Assembly (NCBI GenBank): GCA_944548615.1
Contig: OX155960.1
Location: 12,782,103-12,846,102 of the forward strand
From: Micropterix aruncella
Lineage: Eukaryota > Arthropoda > Insecta > Lepidoptera > Micropterigidae
Direction of reading: 5' to 3'
Length of the DNA: 64,000 nt
Numbering within the stretch: the stretch's first letter is position 1; every line of letters starts with the position of its first letter. A program made the translations under genes and the position numbers. Below the pieces are notes generated by a model. The model worked only from the letters and a program-made list of their open reading frames with translations, was not told the origin of the DNA and did no database searches. Below, one piece after another: positions 35,041-44,762 of the stretch.

Positions 35041-36161
35041 GGTATATCTAGAAGTCTTTCGCCATTTGTGTAGGGCAATCGGCAAAGAAGGACAGGATAA
35101 GAAGACCGACAAGTTCCAAACGCATCACGACTACGCATGACTTTTTGACGAAGAATCAAACCAAATTGATAGGTACAGATTTCACATCGACAGATTTGTC
35201 CCTCTGCATGTGTTTATCTGTTCCAGAATTTGTAGAAAACTATGAAAAGAGGACGTTTTGCGACCATAATAGAGTTACAGACATATTCGCTTGAGTAGCT
35301 CCAGGACGAGCCAAAAAGTGTATCTCAGAATTGTTTTGATCATTTAAAAAAAACTCTTGTCATAGTATGAATAATTTAAGTAGATCAAATTATATAGCAA
35401 CTATTGAAAAATAAACGTTTGTGTAGTTATCGAAAATTCCGGGTATTTTTTTGATCAAACCGTACATTATCAGGTAATAGAAAGATATATTCTAATTATT
35501 CTGTAAAAAATATGTTTATTGACCTGGCTAGGCTGCTGACCTCTTATAACCCAGAAACACCAGTAAAAGATAATCATATAGGTAGCGATATTCGATTTGA
35601 AATTATCACAGGTTTTTGGGGGGTAGCATTTTACAGACATTCACATGGATTGTAACTGTCCTCTAACACTTCACGTCACATAAGCAGATTCATATAAAAG
35701 TATAGTCTCAATTGGTATAGTTATCTAGAGAGTGCTCTAATAAGCTATTTCGTAGGTTCAGGCACTAAATGTCGTACAAAAGCTGGCTGTTGGAATTGTT
35801 TTGAATCGATCCTTTATTGGTTGGATTTTACAAATTGTTACGTGCAAGAATGGGGTACAGTTGCTCGTATTGTGCACAGGGTTGTGTTTTATTGTGACAC
35901 GTTGTGCTGAGCAAAGATCTAAATTTTAAAGGCCTATCAAAATTCTCAAACTGGAAAAAAGTAAACTGTTCCAAGATGCGCAGGCCTTTATACAGTAATA
36001 TTTACAAATTTTACTCTAAAAAGAAATAATTGCCAAAGAAATTAATTATGCAACAAGATGCTGTGCGCGTCACAACTATGTATTTAAATAAATGTATATT
36101 ATCTCGCACTTACTGAGTGACTCCGAAACAATTGACTCTTCGCAATGTACGAAAATGTGTA
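35041..36161. other. Intron sequence, nothing recognised
   Basis: About 1.1 kb of AT-rich sequence without ORF, inverted repeat or element signature that I can support. Confidence 0.5.
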
Positions 36162-36175
36162 TATATTTGAGATTA

Positions 36176-37760
36176 TAAATAAGATAAAACGAGTTTACCG
36201 CTTGAAGTTTGTAGCACCCGACGTTTCAGCCGCCGTTGTCCAGGGTACACTAAAGTACTGTCAATCGTCTCGTAAATTATAACGGTGGTGGGCGGCGGGG
36301 TTAGCGCGCGCGAATTTTGAAATGCGCTCGGCGATGGGCATTAACACATTTTAAGACCAGGATTCCAAGTAGTAAAGAGTTTGTAACCGTCGTCTCTATT
36401 AAAGTTCGGGGTTCTTCTTATTTCAATAGCCTCCCGGATCATGCGGGAAAAGTAAAAACATACTTTGGCTAGCAGGAATGGGATTTTAAAACTGCATCCA
36501 TTGGTTACTTTCGCTATCCAATGTGTGTTCGCATATCGCCGATTTTTCTCGTCGATTTTTTCGGCTGTAGGCCGTTTCGCTTGTCCAATATAGGCTAAAC
36601 CACAGCTGCCTTCGATGTTTTACACACCCGGGGCTTGCAGTCGTATTACATCTGTAACGGACCTTAAGCCCATTACATGCGACCAACAAATGCATCGATT
36701 TCCAGTGAAATCCACTGAACAATCCAGCTATTATTTTAACCCGTGCAGCCATGAATCAGCACGATGAAACAATACTTTTACTCGGAATATTTTGGATTGC
36801 ATCATTTATCGGCCTTTATAAACTGGCGAAAAAGCAACCAAAGTATCATTCCCCGAGTGATTACCTTCCCCCAAGGTTGCGACGGCATATTCGGTACCCT
36901 TCTCACGAGGTGTGTCAACGAATCCGACTCCTTGGTTTCCTTTCCTTATCCTCCCTAGTCACGAAGCATCAGTCTGTAATCCCACAGACTCGAGCCGTGC
37001 CCAGTACAAGATACTAGGAGCACACATATAATCCTCATCCATATATCCTAGTAACCGCATTTGCGCATCTATACACTCGCGTTAACATAACTTGTTCGGC
37101 AAGCGTTATAACTGGCAATATTCAAACCTTCAATCAATAAATACCTTCTACTTCATTCAAAACCGCCTTTCAATACGCAGATAACTCTTAAGTTGATACC
37201 ACCACCTCACACCGAACAATTTGGAGTCTTTTGATGGGTGGTCCCTCACACATCCTTCACAGGCCTCAGAGATCCGGATATATTTTGGGTCTGTTTGAAG
37301 ATCGTTTTTATATCGAATTTGTTTACCATATTACATACTTATTCGATCTGTCGCGCCCTTGACGTATGGTAAGAATGCTCGTGATCTTCTGGGTTTCTGA
37401 GTTTCGTCTGTATTGGATCTCGTGCGTGTCTCGTGATATTTACCGTAACCATTGTACCTAAGGAAATCATTGACATATTCCATCTCCTGCGGAAGATGCT
37501 CAGCGTCACATAAATCTTATGCTCGATTGACAGCGACGTTTGCACTAAACGTAGATGGTAGGGATGATAGTGTGAGGTGGCATGCAAATATCTGTCCGTA
37601 TGTGTGGGCTTCCGAAAAGGGGCATCGATTGACAATACTTTAATCTGCCCTAGACAACGGCGGCTGCCACGTCGCCGAAACATCGGGTGCTACAAACTTC
37701 ACGCGGTAAATTCGGTTTATCCTATTAATAATGTTAAACAACCGCGATAGTCTTCGATTT
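36176..37760 (-). mobile_element. Penelope-like element, truncated, with GIY-YIG remnant and 14-bp target duplication
   Basis: A perfect 14-bp duplication TATATTTGAGATTA flanks it (36162-36175, 37761-37774). On the minus strand, coding starts near the right end with FRKPTHTDRYLHATSHYHP (the conserved C-terminal side of the Penelope RT), continues as a degraded linker and, past a solo LTR, gives CGLAYIGQAKR (GIY-YIG endonuclease core) and then REAIEIRRTPNFNRDDGYKL. The two ends carry inverted copies of a roughly 60-bp motif containing GTGCTACAAACTTC and CGGCGGCTG, typical of pseudo-LTRs in this class. The RT core is lost. Confidence 0.8.
36653..37250 (+). repeat. Solo LTR, family A, CATC target duplication, inside the Penelope element
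   Basis: 598 bp, TGTAACGG...CCTCACA, flanked by perfect CATC (36649-36652, 37251-37254). It has a TTTATAAACTGG box and an AATAAATACC signal in U3-R-U5 order. It splits the endonuclease part of the Penelope element, so it is younger. Same length as the inverted copy at 10852-11449. Confidence 0.88.
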
Positions 37761-37774
37761 TATATTTGAGATTA

Positions 37775-38414
37775 CTTATCTTGAAAATAAATGAAAAACC
37801 AACGTAACATCAAATGAATAATTTATTCAGAATGCGCAATCAACACGTGTCCCTTCAGAATTAAAATAGTGAAATGTATTTTGAATAATCTATTATTATC
37901 AACACTAAAACCTTTAACATATATTTATCCGCAAATTTAAAAGTTTGAAATAGATAACAGATAAAGTTTAGATATTTAACAGTCCCTTATGATCTAAATA
38001 CACATGATAATATCCTTATTATTGTGTAAACTATGTTTCTTTTTAGAATATAGCTTTAAAACTCATCGAAGTGAGATTTGTCCTAAATTTAAGAGTTACC
38101 ACATAACTAACAGTATTAGAAAAGCTTAACAGTATAGTGATTGTTTCCGTATCTTAAAATAGATCTTATGATTAAAACATAATATATCTACATATAGACA
38201 GATCAGATAGGAAGAAAGAAAAGTGTTGCAGATTAAGAATGGCATATGCATTAAGGCTATAATATTGTGAAAGACCGACTTACGAAGAACACGAGAGATG
38301 AAACAAAGTAAATTTGTAGGTTAATATAGTTTTACACAATAATTTGTATCGACATTTTAGTCAAATACCGATACGACGGATGAAATGTCAATGTTGTACC
38401 AAATCGTGTCAACG
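37775..38414. other. Intron sequence, nothing recognised
   Basis: AT-rich, no ORF or repeat ends supported. Confidence 0.5.
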
Positions 38415-38483
38415 AACGTGCCAATCGAAGACATTTGAACGTGCCAATCGAAGACATTTGAACGTGCCAATCGAAGACATTTC
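38415..38483 (+). repeat. Tandem repeat, 3 x 23 bp
   Basis: The unit AACGTGCCAATCGAAGACAT(TTG) is repeated three times without mismatch except the last base. It lies about 150 bp downstream (transcript sense) of the 59-bp Rim exon. Confidence 0.9.
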
Positions 38484-38635
38484 ATACGCCGATCGGCACT
38501 CGCACAGATGCGAAGAAGTGAGTAGCGAAAGATTGCGATTAACGGTCGCTCGAGTGAATTCAAAGAGACACAGAACACCAAGGATCATGAAAAAGAAAAC
38601 GCACAACACACAAAATTCAATAATTTATTTTATAC

Positions 38636-38694
38636 CGGCGTTTTCGGCAATTTCCGCCGCGTCGGCGACGATGGCGACTTATCCGTATCCGGCT
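38636..38694 (-). CDS. Rim: Rim 59-bp exon between PDZ and C2A
   Basis: A short exon needed to keep phase: the PDZ exon ends in phase 1 and the C2A exon begins in phase 0, and this 59-bp exon (2 + 57) bridges them. It encodes (E)PDTDKSPSSPTRRKLPKTP; the SPTRRKLPKTP motif is conserved between PDZ and C2A of RIM proteins. The acceptor is TTTTTGTTCGCAG/AG; the donor CCG/GTATAA is weak, so inclusion may be regulated (inference). It is too short to stand out as an open frame. Confidence 0.88.
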
Positions 38695-39110
38695 CTGCGA
38701 ACAAAAATCTGGCTGCAAAGCTGATGATTATAATAACTACGATTTTAATAATGGCGGAGAAAGCACTACGAATGGCAGAATAAAAACGTGATCAAAAATA
38801 AAACAAACATATTTAAAATTAGATAACTAATGTTTAGAAAAGCATAAGAATAATTACTATATTTTATTTTATTTAATAACTGTAAATTTTACAATTCATG
38901 CTGTCTTGGATTTCAGTGATCAATGTTAGAGTTTTATACAAGAGGAATTAACATTGATTATTTACTGTATCAGATTGCTCATTGCCATACTACGTTTTGG
39001 CAGCTAGGATTTTACTACGAAACTCAACGTGTAGATGGCACTCATTGTTCCAAATATTGAATAATTTTATCTTATCTTTAATTTAACAGGGTTCGTGGTA
39101 TGGTAGTTTA
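38695..39110. other. Intron sequence, nothing recognised
   Basis: AT-rich; ends at the LINE starting about 39111. Confidence 0.5.
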
Positions 39111-39113
39111 TTA

Positions 39114-39911
39114 GTGCACTATAGATGGCGCTCTAAACCCACATATAAATTGGGAAGAGCGTGCTATGCACTACATCGCATCGCTTCATTTCTCGATTTA
39201 TCCGCGCTGCGCATGTGTTACTTTGCATACGTTCATACACTGCTAACGTACGGCGCGGAGTTATGGGGGCGAGCAGCCAACAGGCAGAGGGCTTTCTTTA
39301 TGCAGAAGCGTGCAGTCCGCACAATAGCGCGTGTGGCGCTTGATACGCCAGCTAAGCCTCTGTTTAGAGATCTCTGCATCATGACGCTGCCGTCCATTTA
39401 TATAATGGAAGTAGCGCTGTTCGTTCGCAGAAATCTAGCCGATATTGAAGTGAATGGTGTGCATCATCACTATCCAACAAGATCCCGTAGAATGCTACGT
39501 TCGGTAAGTCATGCATTATCCAAGTCGGAGAGGCTAGCCTATATCGCCGGCCCAGCGGTTTACAACAAACTCAGCGAGCACATTAGGCAGGCGCAATCTC
39601 TTGACGTGTTTAAGAGACGCCTCAAGAGATACCTTACAGATAAGGCGTTTTACTCACTGGAGGAATATTACTCGAGTGAAGTCTAAAATGCTTTGGTGGC
39701 TAAAGTATTTAATGATCTCTTTTGCATTTTGTCTTGTATTCTCTTCTTTTTACATTATTCTTGTGTTTTTTTCTCTTCATTTAATTTTGTTTATTTTATC
39801 TTTTCTTTACGATAAAAAAAATATATGTTTGTTTGCTAATATGTATGAATTTTCGCTAATCCAGTAAACCAGTATACCAATAAAATGAATATGAATATGA
39901 ATATGAATATA
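39114..39911 (+). mobile_element. LINE (CR1/Jockey-like), intact 190-residue ORF2 C-terminus
   Basis: 39114-39686 is open for 190 residues: LGRACYALHRIASFLDLSAL, then TLLTYGAELWG, QKRAVRTIA, HHHYPTRSR and the KRYLTDKAFYSLEEYY end. This is the thumb and C-terminal part of a CR1/Jockey RT (after the YADD core, which is missing). The 3' UTR ends in a TATGAA repeat at about 39883-39911. The open frame implies a fairly recent, 5'-truncated insertion. Confidence 0.85.
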
Positions 39912-40098
39912 CGGTATTCGAACTCGAAATGATATATTTATTAATATAACAAATACATTTTTAATATGTTATATTATAATAGCTCATATTATTTAGCTCA
40001 TATTATAATAGCTTTATAATAGCTTATATTATTCGAATAATAGTTACATAAAGATGGCAATTTTTAATTTCATATACTGGTTTCAATAATTAATTCTA

Positions 40099-41361
40099 TG
40101 TAACCGTAATATTTCTCTAATTCAAACAGCCTATAAAGGAATGCTATAGATGCAATCAACAAATGCATTGATTTCCAGTGAAATGCACTGACACAAATTC
40201 AGCTATTATTCTACCTCGTACAGCGATGAATCAGCACGATGAAACAATACTTTTACTGGGAATATTTTGGATTGCATCATTTTTGGGCCTATATAAACCG
40301 GCGAAAATACGACCAAAGTCAGCGACGGCATATATTGAGATGTCAACCACAACGGGCGTACCCGTCACCGCAGGACGTTTTAACGATTCATCGTTCTATC
40401 GACAGTGCAGTGAGCGTAGAAGACTTTGGACATTACAAATCCGACGTCTAGCTACGCCACAACCCGCAAGAGACTAACGCCTTTACCGCGAGATAGCCAG
40501 TAATGTTACCTGGCGGGCCGACACTCGCGCCCTTGCTTCCAATTGTGACCAGATTTCTCCGGTCTCTCGGTTCCGGTCGATTGGTTCCGAGTTCGAGGCC
40601 GCTTGCGCGGTCCTCTCCCTTACGAAGCGGTGAAACGGTGTACACCGAATCTATCGCGGACCAAGGCGTCCTTTGCCCGACTCTGAACCGGGATCGGATG
40701 GCCAATGGTCATTTCAAGAGCAGTCGCCGTAAGGTAGGCAACCACCCCCGCTCTATAGGAAACAATTCAGTTCCCAGACTCCCCCGACTGTTAGTCGGAG
40801 AGCATAATCGATTGGCTTGCGCCGCTCGGTGCGCAGGCCGTCCAGGAGCGCCAGAGGTTTGATTCCCAGGGGAGACTGGTTGACCCAGTGTCCTACCCAG
40901 GTTCGCACCCCATGCGTGGAGGCCATCGGATGGGTGTTGACCCGTGAGTGTGATCGACCCTGAACACATGGGTCATCGTGGCCACCTCATCATGGGCCCG
41001 TTAGCTCCCAAGCGACGGCATACCTCGATACCCCGGCTTCTTGGTTACCTTTTCCTTCCTTTCCTTATCGAAGCGAGAAGCATCAGTCTGCATTCACACA
41101 GACTCGAGCCGTGCTCAGTACGAGATACTAGGAGCACAAATACAATCCTTATCCATACACCCTCGTAGCTTCAGAAAGATAGCCAATACATTCGCGTCAA
41201 TATAACCTATTCGAGAAGCGTTACAAACTGGCAATATCGAACTTTCATTAAATACCTTCTGATATACTTAAAATCGACTTTTACTACGGAGATAACCCGC
41301 AAGTTGACACCACCACCTCACACCGAATAATTTGGAGTCTACTGAGGGGTGGTCCCTCACA
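40099..41361 (+). repeat. Solo LTR, family A, carrying a copy of the ~680-bp family
   Basis: The third copy of the family-A LTR. Sequence from about 40150 (AACAAATGCATTGATTTCCA) to GGTCCCTCACA at 41361 matches 36653-37250, with the ~680-bp element inserted at 40332-41010. The first 50 bp are poorly conserved and the start at 40099 is a best guess from a TGTAACC motif; no flanking duplication is evident. Confidence 0.75.
40332..41010 (-). mobile_element. ~680-bp unnamed family, copy 5, 11-bp target duplication
   Basis: 679 bp inserted into the LTR at a site still readable in the uninterrupted LTR at 36653. AGCGACGGCAT is duplicated (40321-40331, 41011-41021). Ends: ATATTGAGATGTCAACCACA and GTTAGCTCCCA. 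It is the cleanest copy with copy 2. Minus-strand frames 40969-40709 and 40705-40448 together are open for most of its length but differ from other copies in frame. Confidence 0.9.
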
Positions 41362-41550
41362 GGACGAATAATTGAATGTTATTATTATAATCCTTATTTA
41401 AATTATCTTGTTGTTTTGTCCATCAGTCTTTTATAAAGAAAAACATAACCAATGTTATTATAGATGGCTATTGTTTCGCCGGATAATGCTATCAGCGGCA
41501 TCTGTATATCGCTGGCGTAAAAGGGTTGCCAACACGTACCATGGCATTGA

Positions 41551-41696
41551 GCCTCGTCTTAAGGCGTTGGCGTCTGACGGGAAGGTGGCGTAACTAGACT
41601 GTGGGTTGTTTTTCGTGTAAAGTCTTCTGCAGTTACCTCACGGTTAAACTTCCTGAGGTGTAGGGTTCGCCAGTTGTAGTTGACTGCTCTAGTTGT
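41551..41696 (+). mobile_element. ~680-bp unnamed family, copy 6, truncated with 10-bp target duplication
   Basis: Only the last 146 bp (AAGGCGTTGGCGTCTGACGG to TTGACTGCTCTAGTTGT). ATGGCATTGA is duplicated at 41541-41550 and 41697-41706. A truncated copy with its own duplication shows which end is retained: the GTTGAC...CTCTAGT end is the 3' end if this is target-primed retrotransposition. Confidence 0.8.
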
Positions 41697-41706
41697 ATGG
41701 CATTGA

Positions 41707-42019
41707 ACAATCTAATACGCTATATAATCAATGGCATTACAATATTTAATTATGTAATTAGTAATGTAGTTAATTAGAAATTTATTTCGGTTATGAAACT
41801 CACGATATTGACTAAGAAATAATACTTGGCATTGTGATCTCAAAAATATTGATATATAAAAATAAAAGAGAGTGAGAAAGCAGCGATTGGATGTGCAATT
41901 AATTTTTAAAAAATGCATGTAAATTTAGACAGTGAAAACTAATGCGATTATGAAATATTGAGAGAAATTGTAGTAAATAGAATTATGAATGATAAGATGG
42001 TTGTACTCTGTTTGCTCAC
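41707..42019. other. Intron sequence, nothing recognised
   Basis: AT-rich, about 310 bp, without features; its right edge is the donor of the Rim PDZ exon. Confidence 0.6.
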
Positions 42020-42224
42020 CGATGACCAGTCCGACGGTTGGTATATCTGATTTTCTGCTACCGATAGATGAAAGCGTGTGCTGCTCGTCAGGAGTACCGT
42101 CTGACTTGCCTTCTAGCTGTTCAACGAGGAGGTCAATGACATCGGCCGAGCTGCTCCTGTCCATGACGGAACAGACCTCTTCGAAGCTACGGTCCATCAG
42201 GTTGACGCCAGACCACTCGATGAT
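42020..42224 (-). CDS. Rim: Rim exon: C-terminal half of PDZ domain and following linker
   Basis: 205 bp, phase 0 in (acceptor TTGATCAG/ATCATC), phase 1 out (donor ATCG/GTGAGC). It encodes IIEWSGVNLMDRSFEEVCSV and MDRSSSADVIDLLVEQLEG, then a Ser/Thr/Asp linker ending KSDIPTVGLVI. The xxEWxGxxLxxxSFEEVxxxMDxS...VxLLVE pattern is the second half of the RIM PDZ domain, which binds ELKS/CAST and presynaptic Ca2+-channel tails. The small RIM intron here (70 bp, 42225-42294) is by far the shortest in the window. Confidence 0.95.
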
Positions 42225-42294
42225 CTGATCAAAAAATTCGACAACAATGAAGATACTAGTCCATTAGTCACCAGGAAATATAAAATTATTGTAC

Positions 42295-42419
42295 CCTGTC
42301 TCCTTGTTGTAGGCCTGAAACTTCGGCAACTCCACCAGGCACAGTCCAGACGATGACTGCGTAAAGATGGTTATCTTGACCGGGTTTACCGCCGACTACT
42401 CTCATGCCGAATCCACGAG
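42295..42419 (-). CDS. Rim: Rim exon: PDZ carboxylate-binding loop
   Basis: 125 bp, phase 1 in (acceptor TTTTTCTTAG/CTCGTG), phase 0 out (donor ACAGG/GTACAA). Residues (T)RGFGMRVVGGKPGQDNHLYA then VIVWTVPGGVAEVSGLQQGD. RGFGMRVVGGK supplies the GLGF-type peptide-binding loop and VxWTVPGGxAExxGLQQGDx is diagnostic of RIM rather than of other PDZ proteins. It joins in frame to both neighbours. Confidence 0.96.
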
Positions 42420-43108
42420 CTAAGAAAAAGAAACACAATTATGGTAAAATGTATAACACAGTAGTTGGCAAAGAGTTATGTTATTAGGCGGACCACTGGA
42501 CCGTGAAGCTTGTGCCTGATAGCCTACTTTTGTTTTATTGCGGATCTTCTGGTTAAGCACAACGAGTTGAATCTGAGTGATAGAGGTATTTTTCTCGATA
42601 TGCTGTTGCTCGACAAGGTCTGAAATAATGTCCTTGACTATCACAGTCTTGTTGGCAGGTTAGCTATACGCCGCGAATTTTCCCACCTTCCAAAACCCGA
42701 AGCCAATTCTGGGCTTAGATTTCCGATCCACGGGATATATAGCGCAGATAAAATTTTCGCCGACAGTAAACTATTCGCGGAAATAGTAATATTTAAGAAC
42801 AGTATTTTATTTATGTTTATTTTATTTATAAAATAAGCCAGTTGGTAGGAATCCTTACTCTTGGTATAGTCAAATTAATTTTACAGGATTTTGCGGTATA
42901 TCTTATGTGGTATAGTTTATTATTGTATACAAAGTGTCCATCGAAAAACGGGATAAAACTAAAACTTCCCATCTCATCAACAGAAAACATACTCTAAAAA
43001 AAATGTAATCTTAATTGATTTTAAGAAAAAAATGCTAAGAGCTGTATATGTAAACTTAACTTTTGAATTACTGAATATATTTCTTCGAAATAAAATTTAT
43101 TATATTTC
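42420..43108. other. Intron sequence, nothing recognised
   Basis: No repeat ends or gene. A minus-strand frame at 42420-42644 is a by-product of the exon's upstream intron. Confidence 0.5.
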
Positions 43109-43524
43109 TCGTGGATATTTCTTTCGTAGAGGATTTGTAGTGTGTGCTGCGTCCCGTCGAAATGAAATTCCGCGTATTATTTTGGACGAAAAACTGCGTC
43201 CATTATTTATTATAACATGCGTGCGTGACGCGATAAAATCGTAGGAAGAATGACTCATGAATCTACATTCGGTCCAGTATTTATACCTATATCGTTTGTA
43301 GGCGCGCGCGCGCGAGCGCCAGCTGCTTCTCCCCCTCCACTTTACGTTGTGCGCCTTTCGCTCACCTCGCGGTGTAACATGCAGCCATGCAGGTGTCCGT
43401 TTCGAAGCGAGTGGCTCATTGCTATTCGAGTCTTTGTTCCGATTGCACGCCCGTTTCGTCCGCATCTCGCGTTGCGTATTTTTCCGTCGCTCCAGAATAT
43501 TATGCTTTTCGAATGTTCGCAACA
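43109..43524 (-). repeat. 3' LTR of the gypsy element
   Basis: 416 bp; minus-strand start TGTTGCGAACATTCGAAAAG. The inner edge is preceded by a purine-rich tract AAAAGGGAAGGTGA (43525-43538), the polypurine tract for plus-strand priming. The outer end reads CCACGA rather than the usual CA. Confidence 0.9.
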
Positions 43525-44366
43525 TCACCTTCCCTTTTGGAGTCGCCAGTTGGTGCGTGCAGCCACCGAACTGGTGGCTTCGTCCTGCACGCGTCGTGTA
43601 GTTGGCTTCTGGCGGATGAGATCGCCCTCGTTCCGGTGCGACCGGTGTCTCCCGGCTTGGTTCCTCTTCTGGGCTCCCTGTCTCTTGAGCGAGTGTGTAC
43701 GCCGTACGCGTCGAATCGGGTTAATACCTCCCTGAGGTGTATCTCGTGTTGTTTTTCATCCTCCGAGGCGATGAGTACGTCGTCGATGTATGCGAATGTG
43801 TGATTGCACCCCCGTAGCATTTCATTCATGAACCGCTGCATGGATTGCGCACCGTTTCGGAGTCCGAAACTCATTCTCCTCATTTCGAACAGGCCGAACG
43901 GTGTCGTTATGGCTATTTTTTCCACGTCCTCCTTTCTAACTGGAATCTGGTAGTACGCCTTGGCAAGGTCCAATGTAGAGAATATTTTCATTCCTTGTAG
44001 TCCGTGCGTGAAATCCTGCAGTCTTGGGATGGTATATCGGTCTGGTACAGTACAGGAGTTTAGCCTCCGGTAGTCTCCGCATGATCGTAATTCTCCATTT
44101 GATTTTGTGACCAGGTGCAAAGGGCTTGCCCATTGGCTTTTCGATGATTGGCATGTACCGGCCTCGATCATTTCGTCGAACAGTTTCTTAGCTGCGATGT
44201 ATTTTTCCGGATTAAGGGGCCTGGGTCGCGCGAAAACCGGTGGTCCTGTTGTTTCGATATAATGTTCGACGGTGTGTTTCGGTTGCCTGGCCATTGTTTG
44301 TGCTGATGATAGGCGTGGGAATTCGTCGAATATTCGACAAAACGGTGATTTTTCCACGGCTCGCAA
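43500..44366 (-). CDS. gypsy pol fragment: reverse transcriptase joined to pol C-terminus
   Basis: An open 288-residue frame from the first Met; coding similarity starts slightly upstream. The order of RT motifs is clear: KSQWASPLHLVTKS, CGDYRRLN, FSTLDLAKAYYQIPV, a FGLRNGAQ block and the catalytic YIDDVLIAS (about 43795-43770). After the RT the frame passes directly into Arg-rich sequence and PPVRWLHAP, a pol C-terminal tail: RNase H and integrase have been deleted. The frame runs on into the 3' LTR. A run of 10 A (minus sense) near 44427 separates it from the protease frame. Confidence 0.88.
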   Translation of the reverse strand: MRAVEKSPFCRIFDEFPRLSSAQTMARQPKHTVEHYIETTGPPVFARPRPLNPEKYIAAKKLFDEMIEAGTCQSSKSQWASPLHLVTKSNGELRSCGDYRRLNSCTVPDRYTIPRLQDFTHGLQGMKIFSTLDLAKAYYQIPVRKEDVEKIAITTPFGLFEMRRMSFGLRNGAQSMQRFMNEMLRGCNHTFAYIDDVLIASEDEKQHEIHLREVLTRFDAYGVHTRSRDREPRRGTKPGDTGRTGTRAISSARSQLHDACRTKPPVRWLHAPTGDSKREGDVANIRKA

Positions 44367-44418
44367 GGTTGGTGTTGCCGTCCAAGCTGACGTAGCGGTT
44401 GCTGTCCTATTGCTTCTT

Positions 44419-44760
44419 TTATCTATTTTTTTTTTCGTGGAGGTCGATCAACAGCTGGTGGTGTTGGAGGAGGTCTGCTCCAATTATATGCTGTTTAACG
44501 TCCACCACGATAAAGGTAGCCTTGAGCGGTCTTAGCAGTCCCAAATCCAAAGTTAATGTGATTTTTCCGTAAGTTTTTATCGTTGTGCCGTTGGCTGCGT
44601 ATAGTACTAAGTCGTTCGTCTGATTTGTGCTCTTCATTCTTGCTGGAACGACGCTGACATTTGCCCCGGAGTCTATGAGGTATCGCCTATTCGTTGTTCG
44701 ATCTGTGACGTAATGGCGGTTAGACGTTTCGGTGCCAAGTTGAGCTATACCTGGCGACTC
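44419..44760 (-). CDS. gypsy aspartic protease region
   Basis: A continuous minus-strand segment with YLIDSGANVSVVP (catalytic Asp-Ser-Gly, about 44690-44650) and later FIVVDVKQHIIGADLL, the flap and Ile-Gly-Ala-Asp motif of retroviral-type proteases. It ends at a stop next to the A-run; in a working element it would be fused to RT by continued reading or a frameshift. Confidence 0.8.
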   Translation of the reverse strand, partial: ESPGIAQLGTETSNRHYVTDRTTNRRYLIDSGANVSVVPARMKSTNQTNDLVLYAANGTTIKTYGKITLTLDLGLLRPLKATFIVVDVKQHIIGADLLQHHQLLIDLHEKKNR

Positions 44761-44762
44761 CT

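Noticed and set aside
39114..39686. 190-codon ORF as a host gene
   Set aside because: Its content is the C-terminus of a CR1/Jockey-type reverse transcriptase followed by a TATGAA-repeat tail; it is a LINE fragment.
43250..43803. Plus-strand ORFs of 138-161 codons
   Set aside because: They lie opposite the gypsy 3' LTR and pol and are antisense shadows.
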